Source of the DNA: an uncultured Eubacterium sp.
GTDB taxonomy: Bacteria; Bacillota; Clostridia; Oscillospirales; Acutalibacteraceae
DNA: 64,000 bases
Assembly: GCA_900539325.1 (NCBI GenBank)
Contig: UQCC01000001.1
Span: 62,001 to 126,000 of the forward strand
Direction of reading: 5' to 3'
Shown: piece after piece, positions 16,206 to 26,100 of the stretch
How positions within the stretch are numbered: position 1 is the stretch's first letter
Layout of the letters: each line of letters begins with the position of its first letter
Position numbers and translations under genes: made by a program
Notes under the pieces: model-generated
What the model was told of the DNA's origin: nothing
Databases searched by the model: none
The model's input: the letters and a program-made list of their open reading frames with translations, nothing else

Positions 16206-17078
16206 ATGAGCAACAGATATGAATTGAATAAAAATCTTGCACAAATGCTTAAGGGCGGTGTGATTATGGATGTTACCACACCTGAGCAGGCAAAAATCGC
16301 AGAACAGGCAGGAGCATGTGCCGTTATGGCTCTTGAAAGAATTCCTGCCGATATTCGTGCCGCAGGCGGCATATCAAGAATGAGCGATCCAAAGATGATT
16401 AAGGGCATTCAAGAGGCGGTTTCCATTCCTGTTATGGCTAAGTGCCGTATCGGTCATATTGCCGAAGCACAGATTTTGCAGGCTATTGAGATAGATTATA
16501 TAGACGAGAGTGAGGTTTTGTCACCGGCAGATGACCTTTATCATATTGACAAAACCGAATTTGATGTTCCTTTTGTTTGCGGTGCAAGAGATTTGGGCGA
16601 AGCACTTCGCAGAATTGCCGAGGGTGCGTCTATGATCAGAACAAAGGGCGAACCGGGCACAGGCGATGTTGTTCAGGCTGTCAGACATATGAGAAAAATT
16701 AATGCGGAAATGCGTCGTGTTCAGTCACTTCGTAAGGACGAACTTTTTGAGGCCGCAAAGGAATACAGAGTTCCTGTTGAACTTATCAATTATGTTCATG
16801 AAAACGGCAAACTTCCTGTTGTAAACTTCGCCGCAGGCGGTGTAGCAACTCCTGCCGATGCCGCACTTATGATGCAACTCGGTGCAGAGGGCGTATTTGT
16901 AGGTTCGGGTATTTTCAAATCAGGCAATCCCGAAAAGAGAGCCGCAGCAATCGTAAAGGCTGTAACCAATTACAACGACCCGCAGATTCTTGCAGAACTC
17001 AGTGAAGATTTGGGCGGCGCAATGGTAGGCATTAACGAAAACGAAATCAAAATCATTATGGAGGAAAGAGGACAGTAA
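16206..17078 (+). CDS. pdxS: Pyridoxal 5'-phosphate synthase subunit PdxS
   Basis: The synthase subunit of the DXP-independent PLP pathway. It condenses ribose 5-phosphate, glyceraldehyde 3-phosphate and ammonia to PLP. The 290 residues show the family's extreme conservation: KGGVIMDVTTPEQAKIAE, the catalytic-lysine motif VMAKCRIGH, EVLSPADDLYHIDK, and NFAAGGVATPADAALMMQLG. The glutaminase subunit pdxT follows by 14 bases and delivers the ammonia. Confidence 0.98.
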   Translation: MSNRYELNKNLAQMLKGGVIMDVTTPEQAKIAEQAGACAVMALERIPADIRAAGGISRMSDPKMIKGIQEAVSIPVMAKCRIGHIAEAQILQAIEIDYIDESEVLSPADDLYHIDKTEFDVPFVCGARDLGEALRRIAEGASMIRTKGEPGTGDVVQAVRHMRKINAEMRRVQSLRKDELFEAAKEYRVPVELINYVHENGKLPVVNFAAGGVATPADAALMMQLGAEGVFVGSGIFKSGNPEKRAAAIVKAVTNYNDPQILAELSEDLGGAMVGINENEIKIIMEERGQ

Positions 17079-17092
17079 TCCTTCGTAAAATT

Positions 17093-17662
17093 ATGAAAAT
17101 CGGAGTTCTTGCTTTACAGGGAGCATTTGAGGAACATATCAAGAAACTTGAAGAACTCGGCGTGGAAGCGTATGAAATCCGCCGGCTTAGGGATTTGGAT
17201 GAAAAGCCCGACGGTTTGATTATCCCCGGCGGAGAAAGTACCGTGATGAGCAAGCTTCTCGATGACCTCGGTATGCGTGAAAAAATACTTGATTATGCAA
17301 AAGGCGGTATGCCTGTTTTCGGCACCTGTGCCGGTCTTATCCTTATGTCAAAGGAAACGGGCGACCCTCGTTGCAACGGTTTGAAGCTGGTTGATTGTAC
17401 TGCAAAACGCAATGCCTACGGCAGACAACTCGGAAGTTTTGATACTGTGGGAGAGTTTAAAGGTTTGGGTAAAATTCCTATGGTATTTATCCGTGCACCG
17501 TATATCAGCAGTGCGGATGACGGTGTGGACATTCTTGCCGAGGTTGACGGTAAAACAGTTGCCGCAAGACAGGGCAATTTCCTTGTTACCGCTTTTCATC
17601 CGGAGCTTACCGATAACCTTTCGGTTCACAGGTATTTTGTTGATATGGTTAAAACTAAATAG
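17093..17662 (+). CDS. pdxT: PLP synthase glutaminase subunit PdxT
   Basis: A class I-type glutamine amidotransferase of 189 residues, supplying ammonia to PdxS within the 12+12 PLP synthase complex. The nucleophile C79 sits in FGTCAGLILM; the oxyanion-region IIPGGEST and the catalytic histidine/glutamate in FHPELT are present. A strong terminator follows that serves both this operon and the convergent transporter gene. Confidence 0.98.
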   Translation: MKIGVLALQGAFEEHIKKLEELGVEAYEIRRLRDLDEKPDGLIIPGGESTVMSKLLDDLGMREKILDYAKGGMPVFGTCAGLILMSKETGDPRCNGLKLVDCTAKRNAYGRQLGSFDTVGEFKGLGKIPMVFIRAPYISSADDGVDILAEVDGKTVAARQGNFLVTAFHPELTDNLSVHRYFVDMVKTK

Positions 17663-17671
17663 GCATAATAA

Positions 17672-17702
17672 AAACCTGACTTAATTTTCAAGTCAGGTTT
17701 TT
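17672..17702. terminator. Bidirectional terminator between pdxT and the sugar symporter
   Basis: Eleven-base perfect stem AAACCTGACTT / AAGTCAGGTTT with a 7-base loop. T-runs follow on both strands, between two convergent genes. Confidence 0.88.
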
Positions 17703-17724
17703 GTACTGAATTTTGATTGTTAAA

Positions 17725-19257
17725 TTAATCGTTGTTTTCTGCTGCCGAGTGGTTGATTGCTTCTTGTTCTGCAATTCTGTCAGCACGCTTGTCTGCAAGT
17801 TCAACAATCATCTGTTGCTGAACTTTGCCGTGAATTGGGTAAAGAATGAAGCATATGCCGTAAAGTCCTCTTGCAAGAGCAGGGAGAATACAGAATACTG
17901 CCCAAATACCGTTAAGCATCTTAGGGTCTGTCTGCGGAATAGCATTACCTACCGAGTCGGTAAGAGGTATATAGTTAATCCATGTAAGTACCATACCCGA
18001 GAGCCAGCCGGTAACAGATGTTGCAAGTTTGCCGAAGTAGCCCTGAACAGTTGTAACGAGTGCTTCGTTTCTGAGGCCGTGCTTCCATTCCATATAGTCA
18101 AGAGCCTCTGCTGTAACGATTTGACCCGATACATTAAGAATTTTGTTTGGAAGACCGCAAATTGTAAGACCGAAGATGACCCACATAAGGTTGAATATCC
18201 TGTGGTCGGCAAATGTTTGTCCAAACGGATGATAGCCAATGAAGAATACTGTCATATATGCAACAAATCCGAACAAACCTGCAATGATTGATGTTGCACG
18301 GGCACCCCATTTCTTTACCATCTTTGCGGCAAGCGGAACCATTATGTAGTTTGGAATACCTGTAAAAAGTCCGCAAATTGTTTGGTTCATAAGAGAACCT
18401 GTGTTGTTGAGCCAAAAGTATGATTCGGATGAACCGCCGACTGCTTTGAACGAGTTAAAGAAGTTTGCAAGGATAACCGCAATAAGAGGTCTGTTTGTAA
18501 CGATGTTTTTGAGGGATTCAAGGATGGATGTTTCTTTCATTTCCTCACGGCTCATAAGAGGAACACGCTCTCTCATATTGAAGCAACCGAAAATTGCAAA
18601 TCCTGCCGAAAGAATAAGCATAAATCTTGCAAATCCGCTGTAAACATCCTGCATCGAAATGTTATTGTTGATTTTTGGCAACAAAGTAACAAGTATAGGT
18701 ACAAGTGACGGAATCCATGTTCCGAAAAGTTCAAAGAACTTTGTAATTGTGATAAGGTTGTCACGCTCGTCGGTGTTTGGAGTGATGTTGTATATCATAA
18801 GACCCCATGCACCGAAGTAGCTCATACCGAGTCCGTAAATTACAATGGCAACTGCCGCCCAAACGATTTTGCCTTTGAAATTTATATCGGGAGCGGAAAA
18901 CATCATATATCCGCCGATTACCCACAAAGGAAGCGGAAGTATGAAGAATGGTTTTATTCGTCCCCAGCGGGTTCTTGTTCTGTCAATGATAAGACCCGAA
19001 ATTGTGTCGTCAAGTGCATCGTAAATAGATGCAAAAAGATTGATGTTTGCATAAGCGGTAGTGTTCAGCTTTAAGAATTGAATCATAAAGAATTCTTTAA
19101 ATGCGTCTACAAACTGGCTTAAATTTTTTTGACCGAAGTTTACAAGCACATACGCTGCGATTTCTTTAGGCGTAAGATATCGTTTTTTAGTGTAGGCAAG
19201 CTTGTCGAGTTCTTCTTGGCTCATTGTGATTTCATCAATGGATACTGATTCTGCCAA
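17725..19257 (-). CDS. GPH-type glycoside/cation symporter (MFS)
   Basis: A 510-residue, 12-segment transporter of the glycoside-pentoside-hexuronide:cation symporter family (MelB/XynP type). The N-terminal ASIYDALDDTISGLIIDRTRTRWGRIKPFF is the diagnostic GPH loop, with the Asp residues that bind the coupling cation and the RWGR-KP motif. The start is TTG at 19257, seven bases from GAGG. A promoter on the same strand lies at 19296-19324. A beta-galactosidase gene sits about 4 kb away on the other strand, so a galactoside substrate is plausible but not shown. Confidence 0.88.
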   Translation of the reverse strand: MAESVSIDEITMSQEELDKLAYTKKRYLTPKEIAAYVLVNFGQKNLSQFVDAFKEFFMIQFLKLNTTAYANINLFASIYDALDDTISGLIIDRTRTRWGRIKPFFILPLPLWVIGGYMMFSAPDINFKGKIVWAAVAIVIYGLGMSYFGAWGLMIYNITPNTDERDNLITITKFFELFGTWIPSLVPILVTLLPKINNNISMQDVYSGFARFMLILSAGFAIFGCFNMRERVPLMSREEMKETSILESLKNIVTNRPLIAVILANFFNSFKAVGGSSESYFWLNNTGSLMNQTICGLFTGIPNYIMVPLAAKMVKKWGARATSIIAGLFGFVAYMTVFFIGYHPFGQTFADHRIFNLMWVIFGLTICGLPNKILNVSGQIVTAEALDYMEWKHGLRNEALVTTVQGYFGKLATSVTGWLSGMVLTWINYIPLTDSVGNAIPQTDPKMLNGIWAVFCILPALARGLYGICFILYPIHGKVQQQMIVELADKRADRIAEQEAINHSAAENND

Positions 19258-19295
19258 TGTATTCCCTCATTTCTTTTAAAACATTATATAAACTG

Positions 19296-19324
19296 ATTTT
19301 AACATATATATACATCAAATTCAA
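19296..19324 (-). promoter_or_regulatory. Promoter of the sugar symporter
   Basis: Read on the minus strand: TTGAAT (19324-19319), 17-base spacer, TAAAAT (19301-19296), about 40 bases upstream of the TTG start. Confidence 0.6.
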
Positions 19325-19382
19325 CACTTTTTTGTTTGATTTAGATTTTACAATTATTTAAACAAATGTTATCCGATTTTTG

Positions 19383-19411
19383 TTGACATTCGCTATAAAA
19401 AATTATATTAT
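19383..19411 (+). promoter_or_regulatory. Promoter of the zinc-ribbon membrane protein gene
   Basis: TTGACA (19383-19388), 17-base spacer, TATTAT (19406-19411), 34 bases before the ATG at 19446. It diverges from the symporter promoter 60 bases away. Confidence 0.7.
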
Positions 19412-19445
19412 ATATAAGAATATTAATTAAAACAGAGGTGCAAAT

Positions 19446-20363
19446 ATGGCAAGTTCATGTCCTAATTGCGGCAAAAAATTACATTGGTATGATGTTAAAG
19501 CCGAGTGTTCAAACTGCGGCGTAAGTATTCCTAATTTTAATTGGGAGGAAAGGCTTGAGGCTGATAATGAATTGGCAGAGCGTAAGTTTGCTTCATTTTA
19601 TCGTGCACTTAACAGAATTGCATATTCAATCTGTGGCACAAAACTCAGAATAGCAAGAATTGTTTTATCGGTTTTACCGGCAATAGGATTTATTTTGCCT
19701 TGGGCAACAATTAAAAGCGATGCCGAAAGCGTCGGTCTTGACCTCTTTGGTATGACATGCAACAAATCTCTTATCGATTTGTTTAAAGATTTCTTCGGAA
19801 ATGCAAGTCTTTATATAACAAATATGAAATATGAGGGATTTTCGGGTACACTCAGCTTTACGATGTATTCAATGCTTTTGATGGTGTTGTCATTGTTGCT
19901 TGCCGTTATTGCATTTTTCCTGATATTTATTTTGGCAAAGCGATTCAAAACAAAGACACTTACGGTGTTTGAAGGTTTAAGTGTTTTATCGGCTGTCGGC
20001 AGTGCAGTTTGCTTTACTTTGGGAATTAAAGCCGCTCCTAATGAACTTGGCATTAATTTCGGCAGTTTTCCTGTATATAACGCTACAGGCGGCGTTGCTT
20101 GGGGATTTTATGTTGCTCTTGCACTTCTTCTTGTTGCTGTAGGTATCAATGCGGCAGTTGCAAAGGCTCCGTCAAAAACAGATGACGAGCTCGAAAGTGA
20201 AAGACTTGCACGCAAGGCTGCAAAAGAGCAAAAGGAATATGAGGCTGCTCTTAAAAAGGAAATTGAAAGAGAAGAAGCCGAAAAGAAAGAAAAAGAAGAA
20301 CAGGCGAGAATCGTTGCCGAAGCAAAGGCAAAACTTGCCAAGAGCGAGAATAAAAAGAAGTAA
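19446..20363 (+). CDS. Zinc-ribbon membrane protein, function unknown
   Basis: A 305-residue protein I cannot assign to a named family. It begins with a zinc ribbon (SCPNCGKKLHWYDVKAECSNCG, two CxxC pairs), followed by about four hydrophobic segments (near residues 75-95, 135-165, 175-195, 215-240). It ends in a 65-residue, highly charged Lys/Glu/Ala coiled-coil tail. An N-terminal cytoplasmic zinc ribbon in front of membrane helices recalls regulatory or stress membrane proteins of Firmicutes. It is the first gene of a two-gene operon with another unknown membrane protein 18 bases downstream. Confidence 0.75.
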   Translation: MASSCPNCGKKLHWYDVKAECSNCGVSIPNFNWEERLEADNELAERKFASFYRALNRIAYSICGTKLRIARIVLSVLPAIGFILPWATIKSDAESVGLDLFGMTCNKSLIDLFKDFFGNASLYITNMKYEGFSGTLSFTMYSMLLMVLSLLLAVIAFFLIFILAKRFKTKTLTVFEGLSVLSAVGSAVCFTLGIKAAPNELGINFGSFPVYNATGGVAWGFYVALALLLVAVGINAAVAKAPSKTDDELESERLARKAAKEQKEYEAALKKEIEREEAEKKEKEEQARIVAEAKAKLAKSENKKK

Positions 20364-20381
20364 TTTAAGAGGTAATATTTA

Positions 20382-21011
20382 ATGGAAAATCAAGGTAAAA
20401 AGAAATATATTTCCGGTTCAAAGGTAAAGGTTTCAACAGTTGTTATAGTCTCTGTTGTACTTGCTGTTTTGCTTGCACTTTCATCATTCGGATTTGCCGT
20501 ATTCACTTCACAGCCTTTTAAAATGAAGGACGGCAAGGTCAATGTTTATGAAATGAAATCAGAGTTGTATACAAAAGCAATAATAAAAGCTTTGCCTAAA
20601 AAAATTACCGGTAACGACGGCGGCAAAAAGATTGATTTTTATATTGAAGAAAATGATGATTACGACCCAAAAACAGATCAGCCAATCGAGCAGTTCAGAG
20701 TATATTATTATAAAGACGGCAAAAAAGACGGCGAAAAGCTTATTGCACACGAGGGTATGTATAAGGGCAATTATGAAACCATGTATCCTCTTGTCGGATT
20801 TTTCATAAAAGGTATGAATAATCTTAAAGTTCTTAAGGGCGTATTCCTGACACTTATAATTGTTGTTTGCGCAGCTGTTTTGGCATTCCTTATTTGGCTT
20901 ATTGTTCTGTTGGTAAGAATAAAGCAGGACAGACAGTATAGCGTTAGTTATCAAGAACAAAAGTTAATTAAAGAGGCTGAAAAAAAGGCAAAAAAGGAAA
21001 ATAAAAATTAA
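20382..21011 (+). CDS. Two-segment membrane protein, function unknown
   Basis: A 209-residue protein with a hydrophobic segment near residues 15-38 (STVVIVSVVLAVLLALSSFG) and a second near 148-175 (FLTLIIVVCAAVLAFLIWLI). Between them is a charged domain of about 110 residues (FYIEENDDYDPKTDQPIEQF), probably outside the cell. The short C-terminus is Lys/Glu-rich and cytoplasmic, like the tail of the preceding protein. No family is recognised. Cotranscription with the zinc-ribbon protein suggests that the two work as a pair. Confidence 0.72.
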   Translation: MENQGKKKYISGSKVKVSTVVIVSVVLAVLLALSSFGFAVFTSQPFKMKDGKVNVYEMKSELYTKAIIKALPKKITGNDGGKKIDFYIEENDDYDPKTDQPIEQFRVYYYKDGKKDGEKLIAHEGMYKGNYETMYPLVGFFIKGMNNLKVLKGVFLTLIIVVCAAVLAFLIWLIVLLVRIKQDRQYSVSYQEQKLIKEAEKKAKKENKN

Positions 21012-21017
21012 TTTAAA

Positions 21018-21049
21018 AAGGCTTGCCCTCAGCGGAAAGCCTTATTTTC
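21018..21049 (+). terminator. Intrinsic terminator after the membrane-protein pair
   Basis: Stem AAGGCTT / AAGCCTT around a 12-base loop, then ATTTT. It is modest in strength; I see no clear promoter between it and the reductase gene, so some read-through may feed the next operon. Confidence 0.6.
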
Positions 21050-21071
21050 GGTAAAATAATAAGGGGTTTTT

Positions 21072-23144
21072 ATGGAGTATAATGTGCTTTTTTCTCCTAT
21101 GAAAATAGGTAAAGCAGAAATAAAAAATAGAGTTGTAATGGCTCCTATGTGTATGGGATTCGGTCAGTTTGACGGTAAGGTTACGGACATTATGGCAGAT
21201 CACTATGTTGAGCGTGCCAAGGGCGGTGTCGGTCTTATTATCACCGAGATTACCCGTATCAATGATGTGACCGGTGCATCGTCATTCGGTCAAATGGCTT
21301 TAACTCACGATTCACAAATTGCACCGCTCAAGAATATGGTTGACCGTATTCATTTCTACGGTGCAAAAATTTTTGTTGAACTTCACCATCCGGGCAGACA
21401 AAATCTTGGACTTATGATGGGCACAGTTCCGCTTTCTGTTGCTTGCGACAAAATTATGGGCAAGGCATATGCCAAACTTCTTACCGGTGCAATTATTCCG
21501 CCGGGAAAGAAACTTCAGGATAAGGACATTGTTCCTCGCACTGTTGCTCCATCAAAATGCGAAAAGTCAAAAATGGCTGACAGCGTAAACAGAGGTCTTA
21601 CAAAAACAGGTATCAAAAAACTTGTTCGCCAGTTTGTTCAAGGTGCTGTAAGAGCACAAAAGGCAGGCTGTGATGGTGTTGAACTTCATGCCGCTCACGG
21701 ATATCTTATTCAACAATTTTTGTCACCTAACACCAATCACAGAAATGATGAATACGGTGGCTCGCTTGAAAACAGAATGAGATTTCTCAACGAAATTATC
21801 GATGGAATAAGACTTGCCTGCGGCAAAGATTTTCCTCTTGTTGTTCGCCTTTCGGTTGATGAGATGTATGCAAAAATCGGTCAACCGGGCAAAGGCTACG
21901 ATTTGCAGGAAGGACTTAAAATTGCCAAAGCACTTAATGATAAGGGTATTGATGCTATTGATGTTTCATCGGCAGCTTATGATACCTTCAACTATTGGCT
22001 TGAACCGACAACATTCCCGCTCGGCTGGAGAAAATATCTTGCCGAAGAGGTTAAAAAAGTTGTTGATATTCCTGTTATCGCAGCAAACCTCATTCGTTCA
22101 CCCGAACAAGCAGAACAGCAATTAGAGGACGGCATTCAGGATTTTATTTCCCTTGGCAGACCGTTGCTTGCCGATCCTCATTGGGTTAACAAGGTTAAAG
22201 AGGGTAAGGAAGATACAATTAAGCGTTGCGTATGCTGTCTGTACTGCTTTGAAAGTATGGAAAACAACGCATATGAATATACACACGGCAGATGTTCGGT
22301 TAATCCGTTCATCGGCAGAGATTCTCTTGAACTTGAAAAGAACGGCAATGGCAGAAAGGTTGCAGTTGTCGGCTCAGGTGTGGCAGGTCTTACCGCTGCC
22401 GAACTTCTTTCAAGACGAGGCTTTGATGTTACCGTGTACGAAAAAGAAAGTGCTGTCGGCGGTCAGATTAATCTTGCCGATAAGCCGCCGCATAAGGAGA
22501 AACTCCATTGGTGTGTTGATGATTTGTATACCAACGCAAAAAACAATGGTGTAAAGTTTGAGTTCAATACAACTGTTACAAAAGAGTTGCTTGATGATGT
22601 TTCGCCTGAATTTGTTATCAATGCCACAGGTGCAAATGCTGTTTTTCCAAAGGCTTTTGCAGGCGATAATGTCAGCACTGTTACAGAAATTCTTAACGGC
22701 TCAATTAAGCTTGAAAATAAGAAGGTTGCCGTTATCGGTTCGGGTATGACCGGACTTGAAACTTCGGAACTTTTATGCGAAATGGGCAATAAAGTTACCA
22801 TTCTTGAAATGGCAGATACCATTGCACCGGGTGCATATTTCCAACAGCTTGATGACGCTTTGCCAAAACTCAAAGAGGCAGGCACAGTATTTATGCCGTC
22901 AACAAAATTGCTTGAAATTACAGCAGATGGATTGACAGCAGAGAGTACAAAGAACGGTGACAAGATTAAACTTGATGTTGATTTTGTTGTTCTTTCAATG
23001 GGTTGCCGTCCTGACAATGCACTTTATGAGCAAATTAAGGACAGCACAAAATATAAAGTTATTAATATCGGCGACAGCGTAAAGGTCGGCAGAATCGCAA
23101 ATGCTACCGAATCAGCCTTTCAAGCCGTTATGTCGATAAAATAA
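21072..23144 (+). CDS. Old Yellow Enzyme/enoate reductase-type flavoprotein
   Basis: A 690-residue NADH:flavin oxidoreductase built like 2,4-dienoyl-CoA reductase, 2-enoate reductase and BaiCD-type bile-acid enzymes. An N-terminal FMN TIM barrel (VVMAPMCMGFGQFDG; ELHAAHGYLIQQFLSPNTNH; NDEYGGSLENR) is followed by a 4Fe-4S motif (RCVCCLYC with a later cysteine in GRCSVNPF). Then come two Rossmann glycine motifs (VVGSGVAGLTAAELLS and VIGSGMTGLETSELL) for FAD and NAD(P)H. It would reduce an activated C=C bond; the substrate cannot be read from sequence. The next gene, lacZ, follows by 14 bases, an odd pairing unless the substrate is plant glycoside-derived. Confidence 0.88.
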   Translation: MEYNVLFSPMKIGKAEIKNRVVMAPMCMGFGQFDGKVTDIMADHYVERAKGGVGLIITEITRINDVTGASSFGQMALTHDSQIAPLKNMVDRIHFYGAKIFVELHHPGRQNLGLMMGTVPLSVACDKIMGKAYAKLLTGAIIPPGKKLQDKDIVPRTVAPSKCEKSKMADSVNRGLTKTGIKKLVRQFVQGAVRAQKAGCDGVELHAAHGYLIQQFLSPNTNHRNDEYGGSLENRMRFLNEIIDGIRLACGKDFPLVVRLSVDEMYAKIGQPGKGYDLQEGLKIAKALNDKGIDAIDVSSAAYDTFNYWLEPTTFPLGWRKYLAEEVKKVVDIPVIAANLIRSPEQAEQQLEDGIQDFISLGRPLLADPHWVNKVKEGKEDTIKRCVCCLYCFESMENNAYEYTHGRCSVNPFIGRDSLELEKNGNGRKVAVVGSGVAGLTAAELLSRRGFDVTVYEKESAVGGQINLADKPPHKEKLHWCVDDLYTNAKNNGVKFEFNTTVTKELLDDVSPEFVINATGANAVFPKAFAGDNVSTVTEILNGSIKLENKKVAVIGSGMTGLETSELLCEMGNKVTILEMADTIAPGAYFQQLDDALPKLKEAGTVFMPSTKLLEITADGLTAESTKNGDKIKLDVDFVVLSMGCRPDNALYEQIKDSTKYKVINIGDSVKVGRIANATESAFQAVMSIK

Positions 23145-23158
23145 TAAAGGGGTAAGTA

Positions 23159-26100
23159 ATGAAAAACAAGTATATTTGGGAAGACCCAAAAACCGTTTAT
23201 ATCAACAAGGAAAAAGGTCATGCAATCGCTATGCCTTTTGACAGCGTTGATGACGCACTTTCGGGTGAACAGTCAAAATACAAGCAGAGCCTTAACGGCA
23301 AGTGGAAGTTCTTTTGGCAAAGAGGACTTGACAATCAGCCTGACGGATTTGAAAAACCGGGCTATGATGTGTCAAACTGGGATGAAATTTCAGTGCCGTC
23401 CGTATGGCAATGCGAGGGTTACAGCGTGCCGTATTATTACGCAAGCACTTTTCCGAGAGCATTCAGCCGTTCAAAGAGCCGTATTCCGTCTATTGACCAT
23501 ACTATGCAGGAAATCGGTTTTTATCGCAGAAACTTTACAATAAGCAAAGACTGGGACGGCAGAGATGTGTTCCTCCATTTCGGTGCGTGCAAGGCGGCTC
23601 TTGAGGTTTGGGTAAACGGCGAGTATGTCGGATATTCAACGGGCTCAATGACTCCTCACGAATTTGAAATTACAAAATATCTTAAGGACGGCGAAAATAC
23701 CGTAGCGGCAAAGGTTTACCGTTATGCGGCATCAACATATCTTGAAGATCAGGATATGTGGTGGCTTTGCGGTATTTACCGTGAAGTTTATCTTTTTGCC
23801 GAGCCAAAGGTAAGACTTTTCGACTTTTATGTAAAAACCGACCTTGATGAAGAATACAAAAATGCAACCTTGTCGCTTGATTTTTATATCAATAACAGAA
23901 TTGACAGAGATTCCTCCGTTACTGTTAAATCTTATCTTATCAGCGACACCGATAAAATAATCGAACTTGATGATGTAAGTGCAAAGATTGCCGCAAATAA
24001 CGATGTTGTTTTGAGTATCAAAAATGACATTAAAAATCCTAAAAAATGGTCGGCAGAAACACCTAATCTCTATCGTCTTGTTATGCAAATTCTTGACGAT
24101 AATGGCAATGTTATAAATGTTAAGACCTATGAAATCGGTTTCAAGAAGGTTGAAATCGTGGGCGAAAAGATTTTGTTCAACGGTATGCCGTTGATGCTCA
24201 GAGGCGTTAACCGTCACGACTTCGATATGGATAACGGCTGGAATGTACCAAAGGAAAGATATATTCAGGACCTTGACCTTATGAAGATGGCAAATGTAAA
24301 TGCTATTCGTACATCGCATTATCCTGATGACCCGTATTTCTATGAACTTTGCAACAGATACGGTTTTTATGTTATGGACGAATGTGATTTGGAATCTCAC
24401 GGTGTTCGCCGTAAGGGCGTTCCGGGTTCAAATCCGCTTTGGACAGATTTGGCTGTTGATAAAATGGAGCGTATGGTTCTCCGTGACAGAAACAATCCGT
24501 GTATCTTTATGTGGTCACTCGGTAACGAAGCGGGCGACGGCGACAACTTTATGAAAATGAAGCAAGCCGCTCTTGCACTTGACGATACCCGTCAGTTCCA
24601 CTATGAGGGTGACTTTGACCTTACAAAGAGTGATGTAATTTCTCGTATGTATCCTGATGAGGCTACTATGAAGAAACTCGGCAACAGAGAGCCTATTACA
24701 ATTTCACTTTATGATAATATTGCAAATCAGCTTGCGGCAGACTCAAAGCCGATTCCGGCTGAAAAGTACACAAAGCCTGTTCTCCTTTGCGAATATGCTC
24801 ATAGTATGGAAAACTCTATGGGTAACTTCCAAGAATATATGGACGATTTTGAAAAATATGACAATATGTGCGGCGGCTTCATTTGGGACTGGGTAGACCA
24901 AACCCTTCATGTTGTTGACGAAAACGGCAAGGATAACTATCTCTACGGTACAGACTTCGAAAAGGACGAGCCACGCCATTGGTACAGCGGAATTAACACA
25001 ACTGCAATGACAGGCTCAAATACATATTTCTGTGCAAACGGCGTAATTTCTGCACTTCGTGAGCCGCATCCGCAATATTTTGAGGTTGCTCATGTGTATC
25101 AGCCTATTGTTACAACCGCTTTTGATTTGACAAAGGGCAGATTTAATGTTCGCTCAAGATTTTTGTTTACCGATGTTTCTGCTTACAAATGCAAGTGGAA
25201 AATCGAATGTGAGGGCGATGAAATTCAATCGGGTGAAATGGATAAGTTCTCGGTTGCTCCTCTTCAGGAAAACTTTATCGACATTCCGTACAATTATTCA
25301 GCTCTTCCGCAGGATAAGGAATGTGTACTCACAATCTCATTCCATTCAAAGAAAAAGACTTTGGGCATCAAATCAAATGCAGAGATTGCGTTTGACCAAT
25401 TTATTCTTAATACACCTTCAAAGCCTGTAATTTCAAAGGAAGGCAAAGCACCTTCAGCAGAAAAGAAGGGCAACAATGTTGTTGTATCGGGTGATAACTT
25501 CACAGTTAAGGTTGATAACGGTGCCGTTACATCGTATGTTGTTGACGGTGAGGAACTCCTCAAAGCTCCTATGGCTCCTAACTATTTCAGAGCACTTACC
25601 GATAATGATATTGACTTCCTTAATTTTACACCGCCGTTTATGTTTGCTCACCCTTATTATAAGTGGAAGCATGCAACAAAAGCCGTTAAGGCACTCAAAA
25701 CCTCTGTTGAGGAAAAGGACGGAGCGGTTAAGGTAAAGGTTGCTCTTGATGTTCCGTTTATGAAAAATGCGTTTGTAGCATACACCGTTTATTCAAACGG
25801 CAAGCTTGCCGTATATCACAGTGCAGTGCCTAAAGCACCGCTTCTTCGCTTCGGCTTCCAATGGAATGTTGACAAGTCTTTGACTCAAATTTCCTGGTAC
25901 GGCAGAGGTGAAGCACCGTCTTATCCTGACAGAAAGACGGGTTATAAAATCGGCAAGTATTCTTTGCCTATTGATAAGTTTGAATATACCTATATGCGTC
26001 CGCAGGAATCCTCAACCCGTGCAGATGTAAGATACTTTACATTGACCGACAAGAAGGGCAACGGCATCAAGGTAACTGCATATTACGACAAGCCGGTATT

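Noticed and set aside
17713..18291. Long + strand ORF opposite the sugar symporter
   Set aside because: It is the antisense shadow of a well-supported transporter gene; its product is cysteine-rich and resembles no protein family.
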